Shown one piece after another: positions 1-8,704 of a stretch of 64,000 bases of DNA. The DNA is from Pseudorhodoplanes sinuspersici (GTDB lineage Bacteria; Pseudomonadota; Alphaproteobacteria; Rhizobiales; Xanthobacteraceae). Numbering within the stretch: the stretch's first letter is position 1; the number at the start of each line of letters is the position of its first letter. The stretch is taken from the NCBI RefSeq assembly GCF_002119765.1, contig NZ_CP021112.1, positions 4,210,501 through 4,274,500 on the forward strand, in the 5' to 3' direction. A program made the translations under genes and the position numbers. A model generated the notes under the pieces. That model did not search any database and had not been told where the DNA came from. It saw only the letters and a list, made by a program, of their open reading frames with translations.

Positions 1-1185
1 CTGTCGGCGATGAAGACCGCGCATCAAGGAACGCCTCTGGTGCGTGTGGCGCCTTACAAGATTAAGAAGGTCGGCGTTGTTTCGACATTGCTGCCCGGAC
101 TGTCGCCGAAAGTGATCGACAAGACGCTGAAGATCACCGACGACCGGCTCGAGCCGGCCGGCGCGCGCATCATCGCCGAGCGGCGTGTGCCGCACGATCA
201 GGCGGCGCTCGCCAAAGCCATCCGCGAAGTCGAGAACGAAGGCGCCGAACTCGTGATCGTATTCGGCGCATCGGCGATCGCGGACCGGCGCGACGTTATT
301 CCGGCGGCGATCGAAGCGGTCGGCGGCACGATTGAACATTTCGGCATGCCGGTCGATCCCGGCAATCTGATGCTGATCGGCTCGGCGCATGGCCGGCCGG
401 TCCTGGGGGCACCGGGCTGCGCCCGCTCGCCGAAGGAAAACGGGTTCGACTGGGTGTTGATGCGCCTGCTCGCCGGACTTCCGGTGACCCGCGAAGACAT
501 CACCGGCATGGGTGTCGGCGGGCTCTTGATGGAAATCGTCACCCGGCCGCAGCCGCGCGAGGAGCCAGTCGTCGACAAGACCGGACGCTTCGCCGCGGTG
601 ATCCTTGCGGCGGGACGCTCGACCCGGATGGGTGGCCCCAACAAGCTGATGGCGGAAATCACCGGCAAGCCGCTGGCGCGGATCGTGGCGGAGGCCGCCC
701 TGAAGTCGCAGGCGCAGTCGGTTGTCGTCGTGACCGGCCATCAAAGCGAGACCATCACCGATGCGCTGAAAGATCTGCCCGTCAGGTTCGCGCATAATCC
801 CGATTTCGCCGATGGCCTGTCGACATCCCTGCGCACCGGCCTTGCGGCCTTGCCGGCGGATATCGACGGTGCGGTGGTGATGCTGGCGGACATGCCGCAG
901 GTGGACAGCGTTCTGATCGACAAGCTGATGTCAGCTTACGATCCGGACAAGAGCGCGCTGATCGCGGTGCCGGTGATCGACGGCAAGCGCGGCAATCCGG
1001 TGCTGTGGTCGCGCCGGTTCTTCCCGGAATTGATGGCACTGCAAGGCGACATGGGTGCCCGCTTTCTGATCGGCAAATATCCCGAAGCGGTTATCGAGGT
1101 GCCGATGACCGGGCAGGGCGCGCTGATCGATGTCGATACGCCGGACGCTCTTGCGGCGGTGAAGGCCGAGCTGGAGCGCCATTGA
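1..1185 (+). CDS. Molybdopterin-binding / NTP-transferase (MobA-like) fusion protein, 5' truncated
   Basis: The reading frame is open from the first base, so the N-terminus lies outside the window; the ATG at 10 is probably internal. The first ~180 visible residues resemble a MoCF/MoeA-type molybdopterin-binding domain, with a conserved stretch ending GAPGCARSPKENGFD. Residues ~195-390 form a MobA/MocA-like nucleotidyltransferase whose nucleotide-binding loop reads ILAAGRSTRMGG. Fusions of this kind are annotated in Rhizobiales as molybdenum cofactor cytidylyltransferases that mature the cofactor of xanthine-dehydrogenase-type enzymes. The fusion and motifs are seen; CTP versus GTP use is not determinable. 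The frame ends 77 bp before the TetR operator. Confidence 0.85.
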   Translation: MSAMKTAHQGTPLVRVAPYKIKKVGVVSTLLPGLSPKVIDKTLKITDDRLEPAGARIIAERRVPHDQAALAKAIREVENEGAELVIVFGASAIADRRDVIPAAIEAVGGTIEHFGMPVDPGNLMLIGSAHGRPVLGAPGCARSPKENGFDWVLMRLLAGLPVTREDITGMGVGGLLMEIVTRPQPREEPVVDKTGRFAAVILAAGRSTRMGGPNKLMAEITGKPLARIVAEAALKSQAQSVVVVTGHQSETITDALKDLPVRFAHNPDFADGLSTSLRTGLAALPADIDGAVVMLADMPQVDSVLIDKLMSAYDPDKSALIAVPVIDGKRGNPVLWSRRFFPELMALQGDMGARFLIGKYPEAVIEVPMTGQGALIDVDTPDALAAVKAELERH

Positions 1186-1322
1186 TCGTCTGACGTCAGC
1201 GGGTGCTGTTCGGGGCCGAGCTTCTCCGTTGATCTAACTTTTGAGGATTTGTTCTGGCGGCCGTGCCCTGCGCGGCCGCTTTTTCTGTGGCCACGGCCTT
1301 GCGTCCCCGTCTCATCATTGTT

Positions 1323-1342
1323 ATGACTGACTGGTCAGTCAT
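1323..1342. promoter_or_regulatory. TetR-type operator palindrome
   Basis: ATGACTGACTGGTCAGTCAT is an inverted repeat with perfect 9-bp arms and a 2-bp centre. It sits 67 bp upstream of the TetR gene start. Its form is typical of operators bound by TetR regulators of efflux operons, so autoregulation of the four-gene operon is the simplest reading. It contains an ATG in frame with the regulator, but starting translation there would put the operator inside the coding region, which argues for the later start at 1410. Confidence 0.75.
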
Positions 1343-1409
1343 TTTAGAGAAGCCGAGAGACACGTCGAGGCGGAACGGCTTCACGGTCGAAGGGGTGCGG
1401 AGGCGCAGG

Positions 1410-2129
1410 ATGCCGGAAAAGCCATCGCGTTTAACGTCGCGTCTGGAAAGTTTGCGGCCGGAAACGCCGGTTGCGGCGTCGCAAGGCGCAAAGCCAAAGG
1501 CAGCAAAGGCGCGAGGCACAAGAACACAAAGCGCGCGCGAGGTGCGCAGCGCCGCGCGGAAGGAGGCGATCCTCACCGCCGCGCTGGAAGAGTTTTCCGC
1601 ATCCGGCTTTGCCGCCGCGCGTCTGGAAGACGTGGCCAAGCGCGCCGGTGTCGCCAAGGGCACGATCTATCTCTACTTCGACGATAAGGAAGCTTTGTTC
1701 CAGGAACTGGCGCGCTCGATGTTGAGCCCGGTTGTCGGCCATATCGAGACTTTCGCTACGACCGATGTGCCGTTCCGCATGCTCGCCGATAACATCGTCG
1801 ATGTGATGGTGCGAGAAGTGCTCACCACACGGCGCAAGGATATCATCCGTCTCATCATTTCCGAAGGCACGCGCTTTCCCGCACTCGCTGAATTTTATCA
1901 TCGCGAAGTGTTGAGCAGGGTGATCGCGGCATTGCGCGTGGTGCTGCAGCGTGCGGTGGATCGCGGCGAATTGCGCCACAAGGCCCTGATCGAATTTCCC
2001 CAGTTGCTCGGAGCGCCTTTGCTCGTCGCCGTCATCTGGAACAGCGTCTTTGGCACGTTCTCGCCACTCGACGCGCGGGCGATGCTGAAAGCGCATATCG
2101 ACATTCTTCTCGATCGCGGGGGCGCGTGA
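1410..2129 (+). CDS. TetR/AcrR family transcriptional regulator
   Basis: 239 residues. After a basic, low-complexity N-terminus of ~45 residues comes a TetR DNA-binding domain (about 50-97) with the recognition region LEDVAKRAGVAKGTIYLYF. The remainder is the ligand-binding, dimerising domain. I chose the ATG at 1410 because an AGG-rich ribosome site precedes it and the palindrome at 1323-1342 then lies in the leader. Its stop overlaps the next gene's ATG, so it is first in an operon with HlyD, ABC ATPase and permease genes. The order resembles E. coli cecR-ybhGFSR, so it is probably the local repressor of an exporter. The inducer is unknown. Confidence 0.9.
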   Translation: MPEKPSRLTSRLESLRPETPVAASQGAKPKAAKARGTRTQSAREVRSAARKEAILTAALEEFSASGFAAARLEDVAKRAGVAKGTIYLYFDDKEALFQELARSMLSPVVGHIETFATTDVPFRMLADNIVDVMVREVLTTRRKDIIRLIISEGTRFPALAEFYHREVLSRVIAALRVVLQRAVDRGELRHKALIEFPQLLGAPLLVAVIWNSVFGTFSPLDARAMLKAHIDILLDRGGA

Positions 2130-2959
2130 TGCTGCGGCAATGGATGAAGGCTGTGGCCGTCCTGCTGGGCCTCGTGCTGTGCCTTGCTGCTGCGGGATGC
2201 GCCAAGGAAGATGACGGCAAGCTGCAGGGATGGATCGAGGGCGATTTCATCTTCGTCAGTCCTGACGAACAGGGCCGTATCGAGCAATTGCTGGTGCGCG
2301 AGGGTGATACCGTCAAGAAAGATCAGCTCATTGTCGTGCTCGATTCCGACCTGCAGAAGTCCGATCTCGGTGTCGCGCAGGCGACCTTGAGCAATGCCAA
2401 ACAGGCGTTCGATCGCGCGCAGCAACTGGCGAAATCCGGCTCCGGCACACAGAAAGATTTCGATGTCGCGCAGGCCCTTTATCGCGAGGCACTGGCAAGG
2501 CTCGATGCCGCGCAGACGCGCCTTGCCCGCCGCAAGTTGCTCAGTCCGGTCGAAGGGCTGGTGCAGCAGGTTTATTACCGGCCGGGCGAAACGGTACCGG
2601 TCGGGCGCTCCATTGTCTCGATCCTGCCACCCGGCAATGTGAAGGTGCGCTTCTACGTCGCCGAGCCGCTGCTGGCCCGCATTGCCATCGACGATCCGAT
2701 CCGTTTCGGTTGCGACGGCTGCCCGCCGGATATGGAGGGCAAAATCACCTTCATCTCGCGCTATGCCGAATACACGCCACCGGTGATCTATTCGATGGAG
2801 GAGCGACACAAGCTTGTCTATCTCGTCGAGGCCAAGCCGAAAGATCCGAACGCCCTGCGCGTCGGTCAGCCGGTCGACGTGACGCTCATACCGCGGGCGG
2901 CGCCAATGCCGACAGCCTCGACAACACCGACACCCAGGCCCAAGCCGGTTTCGAAGTGA
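2129..2959 (+). CDS. HlyD/YbhG-like periplasmic adaptor lipoprotein
   Basis: 276 residues. The N-terminus is a lipoprotein signal with lipobox LAAAGC (Cys24). Next come a split biotinyl-lipoyl-like domain (GRIEQLLVREGDTVKKDQ and the later half near SPVEGLVQQVYYRPGE), a coiled-coil hairpin between them (about residues 85-145), and a C-terminal beta-barrel. It should bridge the inner-membrane ABC transporter to an outer-membrane channel, as in tripartite exporters. The ATG overlaps the TetR stop codon (ATGA), implying translational coupling. No outer-membrane factor gene is nearby. The C-terminus is Pro/Thr-rich. Confidence 0.88.
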   Translation: MLRQWMKAVAVLLGLVLCLAAAGCAKEDDGKLQGWIEGDFIFVSPDEQGRIEQLLVREGDTVKKDQLIVVLDSDLQKSDLGVAQATLSNAKQAFDRAQQLAKSGSGTQKDFDVAQALYREALARLDAAQTRLARRKLLSPVEGLVQQVYYRPGETVPVGRSIVSILPPGNVKVRFYVAEPLLARIAIDDPIRFGCDGCPPDMEGKITFISRYAEYTPPVIYSMEERHKLVYLVEAKPKDPNALRVGQPVDVTLIPRAAPMPTASTTPTPRPKPVSK

Positions 2960-2972
2960 CGGCCGTAACGAC

Positions 2973-3905
2973 ATGACCGATGACGCGAACATCGCGATCG
3001 ACGTGCATGGACTGACCAAGTCCTTCGGCGAGCGCGTCGTGGTACGTGACCTGTCGATGCAGGTGAGAAAGGGGACGATCTACGGCTTCCTCGGGCCGAA
3101 CGGGTCGGGCAAGACGACGACGATCCGCATGCTTACCGGCCTTCTGACGCCTGACAAAGGCGATGGCACCTGCCTTGGCTACGACATCCGCACGCAGGCG
3201 AACCAGATCAAGCTGCATGTGGGCTATATGACGCAGAAATTCAGCCTCTATCAGGATCTGTCGGTGCGCGAGAATCTCGAATTCGTCGCGCGTCTGCATC
3301 TGATGAGAAATCCCGCAAAGGCCGCGCGCGACATGATCGAGCGGCTCGGTTTGAAGGGCCGCGAAGAACAGCTTGCCGGCGAATTGTCCGGCGGCTGGAA
3401 ACAGCGGCTGGCGCTTGGCGCCTGCACGCTGCCAAATCCGCGATTGCTTCTGCTCGATGAGCCGACCGCTGGCGTCGACCCAAAGGCGCGCCGGGAATTC
3501 TGGGACGAGATCCATGCGTTGGCCGCGGAGGGGCTCACCGTGCTGGTGTCGACGCATTACATGGACGAAGCCGAACGCTGCCATGAGATCGCATATATCG
3601 CTTATGGCGAATTGCTCACGCATGGCACCGTCGATGAGGTGATCAGGCAGGCGGGTCTTGTCACCTACGATGTCAGCGGCAGGGATATGAACGGCCTGCT
3701 GCATGACTTGCAGGAGAAGGCCGGTGTCGACATGGTCGCGGCCTTCGGCAACAGCCTACATGTGTCCGGGCGCGACGGCGCGGCGCTGGAGGAGGCGATC
3801 AGGCCCTATCGCGACAGGCCCGGGCTCGTCTGGAAGAAATCCGATCCGACGCTGGAAGACGTGTTCATCGACCTGATGGGCCGCGCCAAGGACAACTTCC
3901 AATGA
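2973..3905 (+). CDS. ABC transporter ATP-binding protein (YbhF-like, single domain)
   Basis: 310 residues with a complete nucleotide-binding domain: Walker A GPNGSGKTT (41-49), signature LSGGWKQRLALG (from ~138), Walker B LLLLDEPTAG (158-167) and the H-loop STHYMDEAE. The C-terminal ~70 residues are the extension common in drug-export ATPases. It would power the ABC-2 permease encoded immediately downstream, whose start overlaps its stop by 4 bp. E. coli YbhF carries two ATPase domains in one chain, whereas this protein has one, so it presumably works as a homodimer. The substrate cannot be inferred. Confidence 0.92.
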   Translation: MTDDANIAIDVHGLTKSFGERVVVRDLSMQVRKGTIYGFLGPNGSGKTTTIRMLTGLLTPDKGDGTCLGYDIRTQANQIKLHVGYMTQKFSLYQDLSVRENLEFVARLHLMRNPAKAARDMIERLGLKGREEQLAGELSGGWKQRLALGACTLPNPRLLLLDEPTAGVDPKARREFWDEIHALAAEGLTVLVSTHYMDEAERCHEIAYIAYGELLTHGTVDEVIRQAGLVTYDVSGRDMNGLLHDLQEKAGVDMVAAFGNSLHVSGRDGAALEEAIRPYRDRPGLVWKKSDPTLEDVFIDLMGRAKDNFQ

Positions 3906-5071
3906 GCGTTCAAGCGCCATCCAACGCGGCTGCTACACGCCGCGTCTCCGCGTGGACTGCGTTCTGGTGGCGCACGTGGGCCATGCTGATCAAGGAATTC
4001 ATCCAGCTTCGCCGCGACCGCGTGTCGTTTGCGATGATCGTGATGATCCCGCTGATCCAGCTCGTCTTGTTCGGCTATGCGATCAACACTACGCCGCGCG
4101 ATCTGCCGACGGCGGTGCTGCTGCAGGAACACAGCGATATAGGCCGGTCGGTGCTGAAGGCGTTGCAGAACACGCGCTACTTCAAGGTGACGCACCAGGT
4201 CGAGGATGAAGCGGAATTCGATCAATTGCTCGCTTCAGGCAAGGTGCTGTTCGGCGTGGAGATTCCGCGTGGTTTCGAACGCGCGGTGCGGCGGGGCGAA
4301 AAGCCATCATTGCTGGTGGCGGCAGACGCCACGGATCCGGTGGCATCCGGTTCGGCGCTCAGCGCGCTGGGGCAACTGGTGCGGACGGCATTGCAGAACG
4401 ATCGCGGCATTCCCGATGCCGGCCAGCCGGTGTTCGAATTCCGCACCCATGCGCGCTACAATCCGGCGGCCGAAACCTCGCTCAACATCGTGCCGGGCCT
4501 TGTCGGCACCATCCTGACGATGACGATGCTGATCTTTACAGCGTTGTCGGTGACGCGCGAGATCGAGCGTGGCACGATGGAAGCCTTGCTGGCGATGCCG
4601 ATTACGCCAATCGAGATCATGCTCGGCAAGATCATTCCCTATGTGCTGGTCGGTTTCATCCAGGCGGCTCTGATCATCGGCGTCGGCGTCCTCTTGTTTG
4701 GCGTGCCGATCCTCGGCAGCCTCGGCCTGCTGGCGGCGTTGTCGACGCTGTTCATCGCCGCCAATCTGTCGATCGGCTACACCTTCTCGACCATTGCACA
4801 GAACCAGCTTCAGGCGATGCAGATGTCGTTGATGTTCTTTCTGCCGAACATCCTGCTTTCGGGCTTCATGTTCCCGTTCGCCGGCATGCCGGTCTGGGCG
4901 CAATGGATCGGCGAGGCTTTGCCGCTGACGCATTACATCCGCATCGTCCGCGCGATCATGCTGAAAGGCTCGACGCTGGAGAATTTGCAGTACGATGCGA
5001 TTGCGCTTTTCGTGCTGATGCTGGTGGCGATGACAGTGGCGGTGACGCGGTTCAGAAGGACGCTGGATTGA
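3902..5071 (+). CDS. ABC-2 type transporter permease (YbhS/YbhR-like)
   Basis: 389 residues in the ABC-2 membrane layout: one transmembrane helix near residues 40-60, a large extracytoplasmic domain (about 65-200), then about five helices in the C-terminal half. The region around TREIERGTMEALLAMPITP is the coupling segment typical of ABC-2 permeases. The start overlaps the ATPase stop (ATGA), so the two are translationally coupled. Only one permease is present where E. coli has YbhS and YbhR, which suggests a homodimer. It is last in the operon and is followed by a palindromic repeat. Confidence 0.9.
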   Translation: MSVQAPSNAAATRRVSAWTAFWWRTWAMLIKEFIQLRRDRVSFAMIVMIPLIQLVLFGYAINTTPRDLPTAVLLQEHSDIGRSVLKALQNTRYFKVTHQVEDEAEFDQLLASGKVLFGVEIPRGFERAVRRGEKPSLLVAADATDPVASGSALSALGQLVRTALQNDRGIPDAGQPVFEFRTHARYNPAAETSLNIVPGLVGTILTMTMLIFTALSVTREIERGTMEALLAMPITPIEIMLGKIIPYVLVGFIQAALIIGVGVLLFGVPILGSLGLLAALSTLFIAANLSIGYTFSTIAQNQLQAMQMSLMFFLPNILLSGFMFPFAGMPVWAQWIGEALPLTHYIRIVRAIMLKGSTLENLQYDAIALFVLMLVAMTVAVTRFRRTLD

Positions 5072-5077
5072 ACAGCC

Positions 5078-5117
5078 GTCATTCCGGGTTCGCCGCTGCG
5101 CAGCGCCCCGGAATGAC
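5078..5117. repeat. Palindromic intergenic repeat (REP-like)
   Basis: GTCATTCCGGG and CCCGGAATGAC form perfect 11-bp inverted arms around an 18-bp GC-rich centre. Elements with these ends are scattered between genes in Bradyrhizobium-like genomes. Here it lies between the convergent permease and BcsS-like genes and could also act as a bidirectional transcription stop, although no strong T-run follows. Confidence 0.65.
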
Positions 5118-5123
5118 AAAAAA

Positions 5124-5873
5124 CTAACGCCGCGCGAAAAAACCGATCCGGCCATAAAGCCCGTTGCGGTCGTCGCTGTCGGTCGCCCAACCCAATCCGG
5201 CCGACCATTCGAGAAAGTGGAATTTTAGTCCGGTGATGTGCAGGCCGGCGCGGAATTGTCTGTAATTGTCGTCGCTGAAGCCTGCGACTTCGGGGCCGGC
5301 ATAAAATGCATCGAAGAGGCGCCAGCCATAGGCGATACGTGCCGAATAGGTTGGACCAACGGACGACACGGATGCATCGGCCGTCCACATCGTATGCACG
5401 GTCGGCTCATACCAGAACTCGATCGCGCCGCGGATGCCGACATGCGTGCCGGCGAGTTTGTTGCCGGGATCGTATGGCAACAGATAGTGATACTGCGCAT
5501 CGAGCCCGGCAAACACGCTGACGACGGTCTTGTCGCGCATGAAGCGCCAGCCCGGCATGGCAAAGCCGACCGCCTGCGAACCAATCACATCGATATTGCC
5601 GAGCCCGCCGGACCGATAGCGATAGGTGCCGCTGCCGATCATCGTCTTGAAGGTGAAGCCCTCGCGATCGAGCAGGCCCGGCGACCACAACAGCCCGCCA
5701 TAAGAAAACGATCCGTGACGCCAGAGATCGGTGCCCGAAAAGATCAGATAGGTGTCATCGTAACGCCGATAGACATCGGCGCGGGCGTTTCGGTCGCACA
5801 AACAGAACGACGCCGCGGCCGCGAGAAGCGCCGCGAACAGCACCCGAACGCAACACATGAACGCAACTCGCAA
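5124..5873 (-). CDS. bcsS: Cellulose biosynthesis protein BcsS-like
   Basis: 249 residues with a Sec signal peptide (about 1-32, ending NARA) followed by a beta-strand-rich region with regularly spaced aromatic residues, such as SYGGLLWSPGL and the C-terminal GLYGRIGFFARR. This matches my memory of the alphaproteobacterial BcsS family, whose members are linked to cellulose or other surface polysaccharide production. No cellulose synthase gene lies in the window, so a role in cellulose export is inherited from the family name only. It is convergent with the ABC operon, with the palindrome at 5078-5117 between them. Confidence 0.6.
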   Translation of the reverse strand: MRVAFMCCVRVLFAALLAAAASFCLCDRNARADVYRRYDDTYLIFSGTDLWRHGSFSYGGLLWSPGLLDREGFTFKTMIGSGTYRYRSGGLGNIDVIGSQAVGFAMPGWRFMRDKTVVSVFAGLDAQYHYLLPYDPGNKLAGTHVGIRGAIEFWYEPTVHTMWTADASVSSVGPTYSARIAYGWRLFDAFYAGPEVAGFSDDNYRQFRAGLHITGLKFHFLEWSAGLGWATDSDDRNGLYGRIGFFARR

Positions 5874-5972
5874 CGAAGGCGAGCTGATGACGCATCTCAG
5901 CCCATCGGTATGATGATGCTATGGTTGTTGGTTGCTTAATACCAGCGCTTTGTTACATCATGGCCGGCGTAT

Positions 5973-6740
5973 CTAACCCCGCATCATTTTCCGCGGCGCT
6001 TCGCCGAAATTGCGCCGGACCATTGCCGAGAAGGCGCTGGCGCTGGCATAGCCGACTGACGCTGCAGCGGAGCCGACCGGCTCGCCATTCGACAAGCGAG
6101 CAAGCCCATCGATGGCGCGCAGGCGCGAACGCCATTCGTTGAAGCTGAAGCCGGTCTCGACGCGAAACAGCCGCGCCAGCGTGCGGCGGCTGGCGCCTGC
6201 TTTCTCGGCCCAGTCATCGAGCCCGCCTATTGCGTCCGGTTGCGCCAGCAAGGCGCGGGCGACACGGGCCGCACGCGTATCGCGCGGCATCGGCACATGC
6301 ATCTTGCGCTCCTCCATGCGTTCGAGTTCGGCGAGGATCAGCTTTGCGATCAGCCCGCCGCGCCCGGCTTCATCGTAGTCGAGCGGCTCGTCCAGAACGG
6401 CGAGGATCAATTCGCGCAACAAGCCGCCGATCTCGACGAGGATCGGCTGTTGCGGCAGGGTCAAGCAGGCCGCTGGATCGATGTAGATTGTGCGCATGGC
6501 CAGATCGCCGCGCATGACCATGCTGTGCGGGTAGGCCGGCGGCATCCATAGTGCGAGGGCGGGCGGCACGATCCAGGCGGCATCGTCGGTCTCGACCTTC
6601 ATCGTGCCCGCGATGGCGTGGATGAGCTGGCCACGCCTGTGCAGATGCGGCGGGATGTGTTCGCCATCGGCGAACGATTTGGCGAGGGCGCCGACGACGC
6701 GGGGCGCATCGTCGCGGTTGTTCCGGTATTCGGGCTGCAT
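5973..6740 (-). CDS. AraC family regulator with N-terminal cupin (NimR-like)
   Basis: 255 residues. A cupin-type sensor domain (about 20-90, containing HIPPHLHRRGQL) precedes two helix-turn-helix units in the last ~100 residues (LDDWAEKAGASRRTLARLF and the second near PVGSAAASVGYASASAF). This architecture matches E. coli NimR/YeaM, which controls a divergently transcribed MFS exporter. A divergent MFS gene begins 101 bp away here, and the shared region has an inverted repeat (6754-6805). Control of that transporter is therefore likely; the inducer is unknown. Confidence 0.88.
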   Translation of the reverse strand: MQPEYRNNRDDAPRVVGALAKSFADGEHIPPHLHRRGQLIHAIAGTMKVETDDAAWIVPPALALWMPPAYPHSMVMRGDLAMRTIYIDPAACLTLPQQPILVEIGGLLRELILAVLDEPLDYDEAGRGGLIAKLILAELERMEERKMHVPMPRDTRAARVARALLAQPDAIGGLDDWAEKAGASRRTLARLFRVETGFSFNEWRSRLRAIDGLARLSNGEPVGSAAASVGYASASAFSAMVRRNFGEAPRKMMRG

Positions 6741-6753
6741 GAGGGACTCCCGG

Positions 6754-6805
6754 CGCTTGGCCCATTTGCGACGATAATCGGCCTAACATCGCCATTGGGC
6801 AAGCG
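6754..6805. promoter_or_regulatory. Imperfect inverted repeat in the AraC/MFS divergent promoter
   Basis: CGCTTGGCCCATTTGCG (6754-6770) and CGCCATTGGGCAAGCG (6790-6805) are imperfect reverse complements, sharing CGCTTG, CCCA and GCG. The 19-bp spacing places the site centres about three and a half helical turns apart. They fill most of the 100-bp divergent intergenic region and are the natural candidate binding sites for the AraC-type regulator. Confidence 0.45.
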
Positions 6806-6840
6806 TAATCTCCGAGGATCGAATCCTGCTGGGTGCTTTG

Positions 6841-8070
6841 ATGACTGCCGCAACTGCCACGACCGATGAGACGTCTCGCCAAACCCGCATTTCCATCGGA
6901 TTTCTCAACTGGGCGCATGCCGCCGACCATTACGTGCTGCTGATCTATCCAACGGTCGTGATCGGGCTCGAGGCGGTTTATGCGAAAACCTATGGCGAAC
7001 TGATCGCACTCTCGACCGCGGCATTTCTGGCATTCGGCATCTTCTCGCTGCCGGCCGGCTGGCTCGGCGATCACTGGAGCCGGCGCAACATGATGGCGCT
7101 GTTCTGGTTCGGCTGTGGCGGGTCGCTGTTCGCGGCCGGGCTGGCGCCGGGACTGATTTCGCTCGGCATCGCGCTTGGCGCGCTCGGCATGTTCGCGGCG
7201 ATCTATCATCCGGTCGGCATGGCGATGCTGATCGAAGCGTCGAAGGCGCGGGGCCGCACGCTGGCGTTCAACGGCGTATGCGGCAATATGGGTGTCGCGC
7301 TGGCGGCAGGCATCACTGCGCTGATTGCCTATTATCTTGGATGGCGTGCCGCGTTCTTCGTGCCCGGCGCGATCTGCATTCTCAGCGGCATTGCCTATCT
7401 CTGGCTCGTGGAGAATGACAGCCACGGCAAGGCCGCGCGCAAGTCGAGTCCTGATGTGCGCTTGAGCCGGACCTCGACTTTCATCCTGTTCGGCCTGTTC
7501 ATCATCATCGCGCTCGGCGCTGGCATGGCATTTAACGTCATCACGGTGGCGCTGCCGAAACTGATCGACGAGCGCGCAGGGCAGGGGATCTCACTCGTCG
7601 CCGTCGGCAGCATCGCCACCGCGGTGTTCGTGGTTGGCGGCATTGCGCAGCTTGCGGTCGGGCGGCTGGTGGAATGGTTCGCGCCGCACGTGCTGTTTGT
7701 CGCTGTGACGTTGATGCTGTTTATCGGTGCGGCCTGGGCGGTGGTGGCCACGGGACCAATGCTGCTGGTCGCGCTCGCGCTGGCGATGGCCGGTGTCTAC
7801 GGGCAGGTGACCGTCAACGATATCGTGCTGGCGCGCTACACCGCTGACGCGTGGCGCGGGCGGGTCTATGCGGTGCGCTATTTCCTCGTGTTCGTCACGG
7901 CGGGGGCCGCGGTTGCGACCATCGCCTTCCTGCATGAGCGCGGCGGCTTCGACCTCGTTCTCATGGTGACGGCGGGGATCTGCCTGGTGTTCTTCCTTGC
8001 GACGCTCGGCCTTGCCTTCATGGTCTCGGGCGCCGAAGCGCAAAAGCCTGTGGCCGTGCCAGCGGAGTGA
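6841..8070 (+). CDS. MFS transporter
   Basis: 409 residues with about 12 hydrophobic helices. The MFS motif A region between helices 2 and 3 reads PAGWLGDHWSRRNMM. The N-terminal helix contains HAADHYVLLIYP, reminiscent of the fosmidomycin-resistance-type subfamily. I start at the ATG at 6841 rather than the TTG just before it. It is divergent from the AraC gene, so it is probably an inducible exporter of a small toxic compound; the substrate is not predictable. Confidence 0.87.
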   Translation: MTAATATTDETSRQTRISIGFLNWAHAADHYVLLIYPTVVIGLEAVYAKTYGELIALSTAAFLAFGIFSLPAGWLGDHWSRRNMMALFWFGCGGSLFAAGLAPGLISLGIALGALGMFAAIYHPVGMAMLIEASKARGRTLAFNGVCGNMGVALAAGITALIAYYLGWRAAFFVPGAICILSGIAYLWLVENDSHGKAARKSSPDVRLSRTSTFILFGLFIIIALGAGMAFNVITVALPKLIDERAGQGISLVAVGSIATAVFVVGGIAQLAVGRLVEWFAPHVLFVAVTLMLFIGAAWAVVATGPMLLVALALAMAGVYGQVTVNDIVLARYTADAWRGRVYAVRYFLVFVTAGAAVATIAFLHERGGFDLVLMVTAGICLVFFLATLGLAFMVSGAEAQKPVAVPAE

Positions 8071-8073
8071 TTG

Positions 8074-8532
8074 TCAAACAGATTCCGGCATCAGGTCGGT
8101 AACCTTGGCGCCGGTTCGCTCGTGGACGATCTGCGCGATACGGCTGCGGTGGCAATGACCGGGATCGCGCTCGAAGCAGAGGAGGCACACCCGGCGACCC
8201 GAGCGGACGATCGACAACAGTTCGTCCATCGCTTCGATCGCGTCATGCGTCTTGAGGTGCTTGTCGTAGATGCGCCAGAGCTTGTCGATCTGGCCGGAGC
8301 GCGCGGCCTGCCGCCCCTCGGCCGGCGTGCCGAGCTTCTGCAGATGCAAATAGGCGATGCTGTTTTCGCCGAGCGTTGCCGCAAGCTGTCGCTTGGAGAA
8401 GCCCGGCTTGCGCGAGGCGGCGACAGCCCGAGTATCCACCAGCAATTGCACCCTGGCCTTCTTCAGCGCCGCCATCACGGCATCGGGCCGGGTCTGCTCA
8501 TAGCCGATCGTGAAGAGTGCAGGGGCGGCCAT
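8074..8532 (-). CDS. DUF488 family protein
   Basis: 152 residues spanning the whole DUF488 domain: N-terminal FTIGYE, the central VDTRAVAASRKPGFSK and the conserved CFERDPGHCHR near residues 120-130. The family is widespread and has no settled biochemical role; the Cys/His motif suggests metal or nucleotide binding. Its stop is only 4 bp from the end of the convergent MFS gene, leaving almost no room for a terminator between them. Confidence 0.85.
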   Translation of the reverse strand: MAAPALFTIGYEQTRPDAVMAALKKARVQLLVDTRAVAASRKPGFSKRQLAATLGENSIAYLHLQKLGTPAEGRQAARSGQIDKLWRIYDKHLKTHDAIEAMDELLSIVRSGRRVCLLCFERDPGHCHRSRIAQIVHERTGAKVTDLMPESV

Positions 8533-8704
8533 TGGGCTTTCCGAAGGGCAACTGAACGCGCCTTACAGGTTCCTGAGACGTCTGCGTGGCTTTGCGGCCA
8601 CAGTTGCGATGATTTTGCCCCGGGATTCGCCGAAAACCATATGATTCGGCATCGGGGGAATTACGCTTTTCCAACGAAAATATAAGGGCATAGGGGAGTT
8701 GGCA

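Noticed and set aside
1898..3019. 373-codon minus-strand frame across the TetR and HlyD genes
   Set aside because: It is opposite two well-supported plus-strand genes and carries no recognisable domain.
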